DNA of 64,000 nucleotides, from assembly GCF_900182905.1 (NCBI RefSeq), contig NZ_FXUF01000016.1, positions 1 through 64,000 of the forward strand. The letters run 5' to 3'. Below the pieces are notes generated by a model. It was not told where the DNA came from. It saw only the letters and a program-made list of their open reading frames with translations, and searched no databases. Positions 44,048 through 52,030 of this stretch are shown one piece after another. The position numbers were made by a program, and so were the translations under genes. The DNA is from Anoxynatronum buryatiense (GTDB lineage Bacteria > Bacillota > Clostridia > Peptostreptococcales > Tindalliaceae). Within the stretch, counting starts at the first letter, position 1. Each line of letters starts with the position of its first letter.

Positions 44048-44710
44048 ATCGTTTTCTTCCTCTTCAGACTCCACCATGACACCGTGTATGATCAGCCGAT
44101 GGGATGCCACGTAGATGGGGTCGCAGGTAATCAGCGTGACCACTTTATCCCGGCTGTTCCGGTTTAACACCGATAAGTCAGTGGGTTCCACCACTTTTAT
44201 TTCATAAACCCGGTACACATAGGTTTCTTCAGGCGTTGTTATATGAATGGTATCGCCCAGTTTCACCTCATTCAGCCGATTGAAAAAACGCCCGTAGGTA
44301 TGACTTCGGTGAGCTGCAATGGCAGCATTGCCAATACTGCCAATGGGTGAAGTGCCGTCCAGCAATGCTGCTGCCGTTTTAAGATTATGATCACTGGCTC
44401 CCTGTACCACCGGCATCTTTGCATCAATTGCAGGGATTTCCAAACTTCCCAGCAGCGCGCCTTCTTCCGCCGGTCTTATTTCCTCCGGTGATGCCTCAAA
44501 GCCCTGTTCTTCCTCGTCATAGGCCGTGAACATCTCCTGCAGTTCCTGATATGCTTCCACCGTTTCCCGTTCCAGTTCCATCTGAGTCAGTTGCTCCTCC
44601 AGTTCAGCCATCAGTCTGGCTTCTTCCCGCTGTTCAATATAACGATTGACTGCCGGATAAAGCGCGATCACCAGCCCGGCAATGATCAAAATAGTGGAAA
44701 ACTTGCGCAT
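44021..44710 (-). CDS. Sortase (class D-like)
   Basis: 229-residue membrane-anchored transpeptidase. N-terminal TM at about residues 4-22, an acidic coiled linker (to about 90), then the sortase barrel: LGSLEIPAIDAKMPVVQGAS, catalytic His in GNAAIAAHRSHTYGRFFNRL, Cys in VVTLITCDPIY, and Arg in ASHRLIIHG. The TLITCDP/xxxHR layout and small size match class D rather than class A or B. Its likely substrates are the two LPQTG proteins of this locus. Start at 44710 has GGGGAGGG upstream. It follows the large LPQTG gene by about 210 bp on the same strand. Confidence 0.92.
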   Translation of the reverse strand: MRKFSTILIIAGLVIALYPAVNRYIEQREEARLMAELEEQLTQMELERETVEAYQELQEMFTAYDEEEQGFEASPEEIRPAEEGALLGSLEIPAIDAKMPVVQGASDHNLKTAAALLDGTSPIGSIGNAAIAAHRSHTYGRFFNRLNEVKLGDTIHITTPEETYVYRVYEIKVVEPTDLSVLNRNSRDKVVTLITCDPIYVASHRLIIHGVMVESEEEENDQTTATAGF

Positions 44711-44922
44711 GGCCATCCCTCCCCGATTTGACAAATTCGATAAACGCAATGTGTGGCGTTAATGACTCTAAATGTGCTGCCAGATCAGTTTTTCCAACTT
44801 GCGACGAAAAAGGAGAGATCAGTTTCATCTCTCCTTTATTGTATACCCATTCTCCTTGTTGTCTATCTTTTCCGGCCATTCACTAATTATTTATATCCAT
44901 TTTTTTGGAAACTGCAATGCTG

Positions 44923-47040
44923 CTACGCTTCGATATTCTTTCGGAAAAGAAAACCTGCTGCCGCCAGCAATATGCCTGCAATATAGTAGAAGACAGGATT
45001 CCCTTCGCCAGTCTGTGGAAGCACCGGAACTCCCAGGGGAATCATTTCATCCAGTACAATCACTTCATCTGGATCAGACTGGGGAACCACCGGGGCTGCC
45101 AAAGGAATCACAGGATCGTCAAGTGTCACAGTTTCTGTCAAAACAACCACTGGGTCGTCAGGATCATCTGCCGGTTCGTCAGGATCATCTGCCGGGTCAT
45201 CAGGGTCATCAACGGGATCTTCGGGATCTTCGGGATCTTCGGGATCTTCAGGATCTTCAGGATCTTCAGGATCTTCAGGATCTTCAGGATCTTCAGGATC
45301 TTCAGGATCTTCAGGATCTTCAGGATCTTCAGGATCTTCGGGATCTTCGGGAATCAATCGATTGATGATAATAATCGTCATGTCTTCCATCCCTGGATTG
45401 ATAAAGAAGATGATTCCCTCATCAACACCGTCATCTTCACCAAGCAACCAGATACTTTCACCAATCTGGTAACCCACAAGCTGGTAACCATCAGGCACAT
45501 TTATTTCTTCAAGGATATATGCTCCGAAATCCAATCCTTCCACCGTGACATCATTGAGTTGGCTCAGGTCATCAAATAGTTTTGGAAACCCGTCTTCGTC
45601 TTCCAGTTCTTCTTCCACTTCTTCAAGAATGGATACCAGATCCATTTCTGTCAGCCTGACTTCAAATTCGAATACCTGTTCATCGCTTTCAACGACATTG
45701 TCATTTTCATCGATCACTCTTTTTTCAACAATCACTGTCGGCGGTTCCTCTTCGCAGGGTGTTTCAGGCAGCACCACCCGTGCACTGTGGAGACGCTGAG
45801 CACTTTCAAAGGCTTCACCATGATGTGGCGGTATTTCCACCAGACCCGGTTCCCATTCGCCTTCCACCAGTCGATAGGTGTACAGATCGATTTGAACAGG
45901 TTCGCAGTCACGAGGGGTCTGCACCTGTAGAACAATGGTTTCAGGTCCTTCAAAGAGATGATGATCGTCATCGAACCAGCTTTGCACCTCATAAGGTTCA
46001 CCATTGGGTTGCACGTCGGTTCCCGGCGGGTACTGGTAACTGGTAAGATGGAATCCAATGCAGTAACCCTCATTGACGGTGATTTCCACACGATTGTTGT
46101 CCAGCCACGTCACTGTAAAATACTGGTTGCTGTAAGGCTGGTTAAGCTGTATGCTTTCAATGTAGATGACGGCATCCAGAGGAACCATGATGCAATCGGG
46201 TTCAACGTAATTTTCAAGGCATACATGGCTGAGTACCAGTTTGGCACCACCACTGCCCGCTGGAACAACCAAAAATGCGTCCACCAGCACGTCGTGATCC
46301 GGTGTGCCCACAAAGAAGTGTTGTACGTTACCGTTTCCCACGGGCTGTCCGGCAACCATTTTGGTGCCGGCATTCTGGAAAGTTGCTTCCAGCATCAGAG
46401 GTCCTTCATCCACCTGAAGCTGATTGGCCACGAAATGCCATACCACCGGATCTGTCAGTCCACCGCAATCAGACTCATTCTCAAATTCAGTGCTGGATGC
46501 ATTTCTGTGAGGACTGTGGAGCTCAACGCGAATTTCTTCCAGAACCACTTGCTGAAAACCGCCCAGGGGAACAGGAACTTCGTCGATATTTTCAGTTTCT
46601 TCCTCTTCTTCCCCGGTATCACCAGTGGTTTCATCTGCGGTTTCTCCCCCAGTGTCATGATTGGCAGTTTCTTCTTCGTTTGCATCTTCGTTTACGCCAT
46701 CATCAGCAGATTCTTCATCAGTGACCTCTTCTTCCTCATCCACTGATGATCCTTCCTGAATGGTGTCATCACCGACATCAGACTCATTTGCTTCTGTCGA
46801 TTCGCCGGAGTTGTCCGGTTCTCCCACAGATGCTTCGCCATCTTCATTATCCGGCGCATTGCTCTCATCGTCAGCCATTTCATTTGATTCTTCAGCCGCG
46901 GTTTCCTCCGGCACCGAATCAGCAAATACCATGCCCACTCCCATACTGGGAATAAATCCATAAAAGGCTACCAGTATAACGACGATCCATACGAATAATT
47001 GCTTGGCGCCTTTTTTTCTGATATTTTCTCTGCTTCTCAT
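44923..47040 (-). CDS. Large sortase-anchored (LPQTG) surface protein with acidic stalk
   Basis: 705-residue pre-protein: signal peptide (residues 1-40, ...FYGFIPSMGVGMVFA), a highly acidic Asp/Glu/Thr/Ser segment (to about 125), a beta-rich region (about 130-430), a Cna-B/SpaA-like prealbumin domain (VEKRVIDENDNVVESDEQVFEFEV ... GAYILEEINVPDGYQLVGYQ), an (EDP)15 stalk plus DDP repeats, and a sorting signal (LPQTG, hydrophobic helix, FRKNIEA). It looks like an adhesin or pilin-like backbone. Start 47040 has AAAGGAG 8 nt upstream; GTG 47049 overlaps that site. Controlled by a c-di-GMP-I riboswitch with terminator and a Fur-like box. Confidence 0.9.
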   Translation of the reverse strand: MRSRENIRKKGAKQLFVWIVVILVAFYGFIPSMGVGMVFADSVPEETAAEESNEMADDESNAPDNEDGEASVGEPDNSGESTEANESDVGDDTIQEGSSVDEEEEVTDEESADDGVNEDANEEETANHDTGGETADETTGDTGEEEEETENIDEVPVPLGGFQQVVLEEIRVELHSPHRNASSTEFENESDCGGLTDPVVWHFVANQLQVDEGPLMLEATFQNAGTKMVAGQPVGNGNVQHFFVGTPDHDVLVDAFLVVPAGSGGAKLVLSHVCLENYVEPDCIMVPLDAVIYIESIQLNQPYSNQYFTVTWLDNNRVEITVNEGYCIGFHLTSYQYPPGTDVQPNGEPYEVQSWFDDDHHLFEGPETIVLQVQTPRDCEPVQIDLYTYRLVEGEWEPGLVEIPPHHGEAFESAQRLHSARVVLPETPCEEEPPTVIVEKRVIDENDNVVESDEQVFEFEVRLTEMDLVSILEEVEEELEDEDGFPKLFDDLSQLNDVTVEGLDFGAYILEEINVPDGYQLVGYQIGESIWLLGEDDGVDEGIIFFINPGMEDMTIIIINRLIPEDPEDPEDPEDPEDPEDPEDPEDPEDPEDPEDPEDPEDPEDPEDPVDDPDDPADDPDEPADDPDDPVVVLTETVTLDDPVIPLAAPVVPQSDPDEVIVLDEMIPLGVPVLPQTGEGNPVFYYIAGILLAAAGFLFRKNIEA
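45214..45348 (-). repeat. Fifteen tandem 9-bp units encoding an Glu-Asp-Pro stalk
   Basis: Fifteen uninterrupted copies of a 9-bp unit (GGGATCTTC or AGGATCTTC on the plus strand) encode (EDP)15 in the large LPQTG protein. Outer units carry G and inner units A at the first base, as expected for expansion from the middle. Copy-number change would lengthen or shorten the wall-spanning stalk without frameshift. Confidence 0.97.
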
Positions 47041-47177
47041 CCGACTCACTCCTTTCGCAGGTCACAAGATGTGTTCACGCTTCTCCTAATGTTTTCAGTC
47101 ACCAGAACCCCTGAATCACTTCTTCTATTTTTCACCTTTATATCGACCCCCTTGACGCCAGCCGTTTTTTGAAAATA

Positions 47178-47206
47178 AAAAAACTGCCGAAAATAATCTC
47201 GGCAGC
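47178..47206 (-). terminator. Riboswitch-associated terminator of the LPQTG gene leader
   Basis: Minus strand CTGCCGA (47200-47206) pairs with TCGGCAG (47185-47191), followed by seven T. The 5' arm is the conserved 3' edge of the c-di-GMP aptamer (GGCUGCCGAG), so aptamer and terminator compete. That layout favours ligand-dependent read-through (an ON switch); this is inference. Confidence 0.85.
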
Positions 47207-47288
47207 CGGACGATCATGACACCTGAATATCGGTGTGTTAGACTCTTGACTTTGCGTCCCATTCTTTCGAATGGTTTGCCTTTTTCTG
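47199..47288 (-). ncRNA. Cyclic di-GMP-I riboswitch of the large LPQTG gene
   Basis: On the minus strand: AAAGGCAAACC, P1b hairpin AUUC-GAAA-GAAU, GGGACGCAAAG, an extended P3 with a CACACC.../GGUGUC helix, then AUGAUCGUCCGGCUGCCGAG. The first half is nearly the same as the well-studied Vibrio Vc2 aptamer. It lies about 160 nt upstream of the start codon and ends in an overlapping terminator. Confidence 0.9.
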
Positions 47289-47290
47289 TG

Positions 47291-47309
47291 ATAATAATTA
47301 TCATTATCT
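47291..47309 (-). promoter_or_regulatory. Fur-box-like palindrome in the LPQTG gene promoter region
   Basis: The 19-mer GATAATGATAATTATTATC (minus strand) matches the classical Fur consensus GATAATGATAATCATTATC at 18 of 19 positions. A TTGAAT -35-like element lies at 47314-47319, placing the box over the -10 region. If genuine, iron-loaded Fur would repress the surface protein upstream of its riboswitch. AT-rich sequence can mimic such a box. Confidence 0.55.
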
Positions 47310-47779
47310 TTAATTCAATAATACCTCCCTCCCATGAATCTAAACAGCATTTTGCATGAAATAGCTGATTTTTCCTTCTGTTTTCAATATTTAGGACGTT
47401 TGTCATTTTTTCGTCTGCAACCTCTATCTTTCATCTTTTTCTTGCACAACTTGCCTGATGGCTGGCGAATGTGCCGCATTAAGCGGTGATTCATGCTTCT
47501 TCAGATATATTTCCTTTCAGACATCGCATATTCCGCCAAATACAGCTGCTGCTAAGCAGCAATAAAAAAGCACGGGAATGCGCACACATGAAAAAGGGCT
47601 ACTGGCGCTGTGCCCGTAACCCAATTGCTGCCTAAGCCCGCTCCTCTGAGAGACTTAAAAATGGAGTTCGGCTGGCCCATTAAAGGTCAGCCATCTACCC
47701 GATTGCTTACACGAACAATACTACTGCAATTTGTGCAGCAAACCACAATGGTGAATACCTGCGTATGTTTTGGTTATAG
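47310..47779. other. Intergenic region between the LPQTG leader and the aldehyde dehydrogenase
   Basis: 470 bp with no supported gene. It contains a TGCTGC-TAA-GCAGCA dyad near 47549-47563 and GC-richer segments (about 47590-47700) that look structured but match no RNA family I recognise. It may hold a remnant of an insertion or an untranslated RNA. Confidence 0.4.
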
Positions 47780-49219
47780 CTAAATGGGATATTGTTTTTT
47801 GCGTTTTGCCATTGTGACCCACTTTACTTCCGTGAGCTCTTGTATCGAGTGTGCACCGCCTTCTCTGCCCTGACCACTTTCTTTCGTTCCGCCAAATGGA
47901 CATGCTGCATCTGCATCCACAGAGCTGCCATTTACATGAACCATACCTGCATCAATGTTTTCAGCAAGGAATAACGCTTTTTCATAATCATTGGTAATCA
48001 GGCCTGCGGAAAGCCCATATTGAGTATCATTTGCGACTTCCAAGGCTTCCTGTACATCATTGACAGGAATAATTGAAGCAACAGGACCAAATGTTTCGTC
48101 ATAGTATATCTTCATATCCTTTGTTATATTTGCAAGAAGCGTAGGTTTAAACAGTCGCCCTTCATATGTGCCGCCTGTGAGAAGTTTTGCTCCTTTTGCC
48201 AAAGCATCCTGAACTTGATCATTAATTGCATTGACTTGTTTGTCACTAATGATTGGCCCAATAAAAGTTGATGGGATATTTGGATCGCCAACCGTTAATG
48301 AAGAAGCCAGCTCAACCAGTTTCTTGGTAAACTCTTCCACAATAGGCTTCTCCACAATGATCCGGTCTGCCGACATACAGATCTCTCCCTGGTGAAGATA
48401 GGCGCTGAATGCCGCAACTTTAACAGCATAATCAATATCTGCATCAGCAAGAACAACAAGCGGGTTCTTACCGCCCATTTCGAGATAGTATTCCTTCAAA
48501 TTGGATGCAGCTCTTTGAGCCACATGCCTTCCTGTTTTGGTTTCACCGGTAATGGCAACAAAAGAACATCGCTTATCGTCAATAAGTGCATCCCCTAAAA
48601 CGCTTCCCGGCCCTGTAATGACGTTGAGCACACCCGCAGGAATATCTGCTTTTTCGAAAACCTCTGCAATTTTCAAACCGATTACAGGAGTTTCACTAGC
48701 GGGCTTCAAGACAATCGTATTACCCGTTGCAAGACCGTATGCAACTTTATACATAGACAAAATCAGCGGGAAATTCCATGGTGAAATACATACAATGGTT
48801 CCTCTTGGCTTTCGAAAGCTCATGGACAGTGACGTTGGATCAGTATGGTATGTTTCACCTTTCACACTTTTAGCATCTCCGGCCGCTGTATTAAGCAAAT
48901 CGACTGTTTGCGAAATCTCGAACATTGCTTTTCCAAAAGAACTCCCACCTTCATTAATCAAAACCTCTGCAATATCCATCTGGCTCTCTTCCATAATGCG
49001 TGCAGCTTTTAACAATATCTTAGCGCGTTCTGCAGCTGGTGTGGCTGCCCATGCTTTGCGAGCTTCGAAAGCTGCACCCATGACGACATCAACATCTTGA
49101 ACTCCTGCTTTTGGAATTTTTGCATACACTTCATTGTTAAATGGGTTTAGATCATCAAATGTTTCTCCTGATATAGAGGGAACCCATTTACCGCCAATAA
49201 ACATCTTGTACTCTTTCAT
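47780..49219 (-). CDS. NAD(P)+-dependent aldehyde dehydrogenase
   Basis: 479-residue aldehyde dehydrogenase superfamily enzyme. Cofactor-binding ISPWNFPLILSMYKVAYGLATGNTIVLKPASETP and ITGETKTGRHVAQRAASNLKEYYLEMGGKNPLVV (catalytic Glu), and the nucleophile Cys in HQGEICMSADRIIVE are present. It resembles benzaldehyde/vanillin-type dehydrogenases rather than CoA-acylating ones. It is last in a minus-strand group with an alcohol dehydrogenase and a membrane protein, and is AT-richer than the flanking core genes. Start at 49219 has AAAGGG 9 nt upstream; the ATG at 49228 directly touches that site. Confidence 0.92.
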   Translation of the reverse strand: MKEYKMFIGGKWVPSISGETFDDLNPFNNEVYAKIPKAGVQDVDVVMGAAFEARKAWAATPAAERAKILLKAARIMEESQMDIAEVLINEGGSSFGKAMFEISQTVDLLNTAAGDAKSVKGETYHTDPTSLSMSFRKPRGTIVCISPWNFPLILSMYKVAYGLATGNTIVLKPASETPVIGLKIAEVFEKADIPAGVLNVITGPGSVLGDALIDDKRCSFVAITGETKTGRHVAQRAASNLKEYYLEMGGKNPLVVLADADIDYAVKVAAFSAYLHQGEICMSADRIIVEKPIVEEFTKKLVELASSLTVGDPNIPSTFIGPIISDKQVNAINDQVQDALAKGAKLLTGGTYEGRLFKPTLLANITKDMKIYYDETFGPVASIIPVNDVQEALEVANDTQYGLSAGLITNDYEKALFLAENIDAGMVHVNGSSVDADAACPFGGTKESGQGREGGAHSIQELTEVKWVTMAKRKKQYPI

Positions 49220-49267
49220 CACATTCATCCCTTTCGTTTTATAATTTTATTAAAACAGTTCATTCAT

Positions 49268-50440
49268 TTATAGATTAAAAAAATCCAAAAATAACTTTTC
49301 AACATCTTCGTAGGCTGCAGGTCTGGCATTGGTATTGATCACACCGTCACCAAGTGCTCTTTCAACAAGATCAGGTATCATCTCTTTCGTTACTTGAACA
49401 TCATCCAGATGTTTTGGAACGCCAACATCCTCACATAACTTCTCAACCATCTCAAGGGCTTTTTGAGCTGCCTCTTCGACTGGCATGTTATTGATATCAG
49501 CTCCCATAGCTTGCGCAATATCAGCAAATTTCTGTAAACGTACAGGCATATTGAATTTCATTATTAGAGGCAACAGTACTGCATTAGCTAAACCGTGGGG
49601 CGTTCCAAAAAAAGCACTGAGCTGATGTGCCAAAGCATGGCATGCTCCTAAACCATTAAGACTAAATGATGTTCCAGCCATCATAGAAGCTGTCGCCATC
49701 TCTTCTCTGGCTTTTAAATTGTTCGGCTCATTAACTGCTGTTCTCAATGTCCTACTAATCATTCTCACTCCATGTAGCGCTAAAGCATCGGCCGGAGGGA
49801 ATTCTACAATTGAAGTATACGCCTCAATGCAATGTGTCAATGCATCAATTCCTGTGAATGCTGTAAGATTTGCCGGCATTGAAACTGTTAACTCAGGGTC
49901 AATGATTGCCACATCCGGTATTAGCAAAGGACTTAACACGCCAAATTTCGTTTGTTTCTTGGTGTCTGTGATAACACCAACATATGTTACTTCCGTACCA
50001 CTTCCTGATGTTGTGGGAATGGCAATTAATGGCAGCAACTTAGGCGTTATTTTCATTATTCCACCAATGGCTATATCGTAGTCATTCACTGTCCCGCCAT
50101 GAGTGTAAACGACATTTGCTGTTTTACCTGTATCAATTGGGCTTCCTCCACCAATACACACGATCACTTCCGGAGTTTCTTCCTTCATAACAGCTACAGC
50201 ATTATGAACCATTTCTTCGGTAGGATTAGGTCCAATTTCACAAAACAAACTAACAACCAAACCCTGTTTTTTTAAGTCGGTCATCGTATCCTTTACTACA
50301 GGAAAATCTTTCATGACAGTATCTGTAATGACAAGAACTCTGCTTTTCTTCATTTCTTTAATGATTTCACCCAGCTCTTGTAATGATCCTGCTCCAGTAA
50401 CAACCCTTTTAGGCCAACAAACGAACGAATTAGCTGCCAT
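49268..50440 (-). CDS. Iron-containing alcohol dehydrogenase
   Basis: 390-residue group III alcohol dehydrogenase, with VCIGGGSPIDTGKTANVV, IPTTSGSGTEVTYVGVITD, GIDALTHCIEAYTS and the metal-ligand His in ACHALAHQLSAFFGTPHGLANAVLLP. It is similar in kind to the enzyme at 30655-31830 but distinct in composition. It lies between a membrane protein and an aldehyde dehydrogenase, so the operon likely converts an alcohol through the aldehyde to the acid. Ribosome binding site AGGAGG. Substrate unknown. Confidence 0.92.
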   Translation of the reverse strand: MAANSFVCWPKRVVTGAGSLQELGEIIKEMKKSRVLVITDTVMKDFPVVKDTMTDLKKQGLVVSLFCEIGPNPTEEMVHNAVAVMKEETPEVIVCIGGGSPIDTGKTANVVYTHGGTVNDYDIAIGGIMKITPKLLPLIAIPTTSGSGTEVTYVGVITDTKKQTKFGVLSPLLIPDVAIIDPELTVSMPANLTAFTGIDALTHCIEAYTSIVEFPPADALALHGVRMISRTLRTAVNEPNNLKAREEMATASMMAGTSFSLNGLGACHALAHQLSAFFGTPHGLANAVLLPLIMKFNMPVRLQKFADIAQAMGADINNMPVEEAAQKALEMVEKLCEDVGVPKHLDDVQVTKEMIPDLVERALGDGVINTNARPAAYEDVEKLFLDFFNL

Positions 50441-50493
50441 TTAATTTTCCTCCTTTTTCTACACCCTGTTACTGTGGACATAAAAGATAAGCA

Positions 50494-51069
50494 TTACTCA
50501 GCTGCTTCAATGCTCATTTCATCAGGCTTAGCAATTTTACTCATAACAAATACTGTTATAGGAACAAATATTGTGCCGTAAGCTGTGCCAATCAGAAAGA
50601 AAACAGCCCCGTACAACCAGTTATAATTAGTTGGGTCACCAGGATCTTTTAAAGCAAACCAGATGCCATAAGTTCCAAGTGTCATTGCTACTGCATTAAA
50701 GTAGGTTTTTTCTAAAACAACTACATGAAGGAGTGCAAGTAGGTATGTAACCGCTAATGCACATATTCCGAATGCAACCAACGCACTCACACCATTACTC
50801 ATTAAAATATCAAGCAATCCAAAGAAAAGCATTCCATACAACGGCCCGACGGCTGCACTGCAAAGCATGTTGGGCAAAGTCTTAAAACTTCCTTGCTGAG
50901 CAACAACTAATCCAAGCCCTGCAAATGCACACCACAGCAAACTAAACAACGGAGACATGTTTTGAGGATTAGCGGGATCAAAACCGAATACTGCAGCCCA
51001 GATGATACAAAAGATCGAGATAAATACTGTGACGACTGTAGCTAAAACAAAAAGAAATTTTTTGTTCAT
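50494..51069 (-). CDS. Six-TM membrane protein (DUF1097-like), possible transporter or facilitator
   Basis: 191-residue hydrophobic protein with about six membrane segments (for example FLFVLATVVTVFISIFCIIWA at the N-terminus and LYGAVFFLIGTAYGTIFVPITVFV near the end). The pattern resembles DUF1097/YcdZ-like small membrane proteins, but I am not certain. First gene of the alcohol/aldehyde dehydrogenase operon, so entry or exit of the alcohol/aldehyde substrate is a reasonable guess. Start at 51069 has GAGGAGG upstream; longer reading to 51114 lacks a binding site. Confidence 0.65.
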   Translation of the reverse strand: MNKKFLFVLATVVTVFISIFCIIWAAVFGFDPANPQNMSPLFSLLWCAFAGLGLVVAQQGSFKTLPNMLCSAAVGPLYGMLFFGLLDILMSNGVSALVAFGICALAVTYLLALLHVVVLEKTYFNAVAMTLGTYGIWFALKDPGDPTNYNWLYGAVFFLIGTAYGTIFVPITVFVMSKIAKPDEMSIEAAE

Positions 51070-51261
51070 TTTTTTCCTCCTCATCAATTTTTTGTCAATA
51101 CTTGTCCTTTCCATTTCTAGTCCCGGAACAGATCTGCCAGCCTTATGGTCCTGCTAAACGACTCAAGCTGCCGGATGTCAATGAATGTATAGTGTCTATA
51201 ATTATCATATAGTATTAAGTATCTTACGTCTTTGTATACCAACACGAAAAAACGGACTATT

Positions 51262-51281
51262 AATTGTATTTTCATACAATT
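51262..51281. promoter_or_regulatory. Perfect palindrome upstream of the dehydrogenase operon
   Basis: AATTGTAT-TTTC-ATACAATT, an 8-bp perfect dyad about 195 bp before the operon's first start codon. A candidate operator for the PucR-type regulator encoded at 52031-53326; no binding evidence. Confidence 0.5.
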
Positions 51282-51418
51282 CGCAATCCGCCGAAAATTA
51301 AACCTGTACATTGGTGGGTTGAGTCCGTATAATGGTGTCAAAAGACAATGAGCCAAAAACTCATATCCTCAGTTAGCGTATACGTGACAAGCAAATACCA
51401 TACCGAGGAGGATGAATC

Positions 51419-51925
51419 ATGGCTCAGTTCAAAACTACCTAACTTAAGGGCATTTGCACACACTTTTTACTGGTGATGGACGTTAACAGGAATTAGCCAA
51501 ACTCTTGGAATCGTTTAACCACGGGCTGCTGGTCCGGTTCAAGGAGCAAATTGGCGCAGATTCCAGTCCTTAGAAAATAGAAGGTTGAAGGAAGTGCGCC
51601 TGGTCACCTCTGATAGCCATAAATGATTGGTACAAGCCCTCCATCAACACTTTCAAGATGCCGGATGACAACGTTGTCATACCCGCTTTTCCAGAAACAT
51701 GCTGGATCATACCCCAAAAACCTTGCAATCAACAATGAAGGAAGACCTGCGGGAGCTTTACGAAACAGCTGACCTGGAAAGCACCATGAAAATCTGCCAC
51801 CCGGTTCATGGTCACCCGCTTGATGTAAAAAGCGAAAAATGGGAAACCGGACTTTTTACTCCACGGTCCTTTCAGCAGGCTTTCGAAGGCATCAATCGCA
51901 GGCATGTATGCTGCTTCACATAGAT
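51419..51925 (+). pseudogene. Degenerate IS256-family (mutator) transposase
   Basis: The start retains a ribosome binding site and ATG, but the frame is broken many times. Recognisable pieces across frames: a QELAKLLE-like N-terminal stretch near 51490-51550, then RLVTSDSHK, ALHQHFQDA, QRCHTRFSRNMLDHTPKTLQ and KEDLRELYETADLEST (51595-51790), which follow the order of the mutator DDE domain. Stop codons interrupt after SDSHK and before QRC. No intact terminal repeats were identified. It separates the dehydrogenase operon from its putative regulator. Confidence 0.85.
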
Positions 51926-52030
51926 TAGAGGCGCCGCCGGGGAAATGACACACGATGTTGAACTTGACAGTTAAAACGCCGGTATCGATATCATTAATGT
52001 CTTTGCATAACAATGAAGGGGGCAAAGCAT

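Noticed and set aside
45206-45350. CRISPR-like short tandem repeats
   Set aside because: Units are 9 bp, contiguous and without spacers, and code for a protein stalk.
44772-45579. Plus-strand open frames with repeated Leu-Gln-Asp or Ile-Phe-Arg units
   Set aside because: Antisense of the (EDP)15 repeat in the LPQTG gene; the repeat keeps several frames open by chance.
51699-51923. 74-residue open frame as a free-standing gene
   Set aside because: Its sequence is an internal part of the broken IS256-type transposase.
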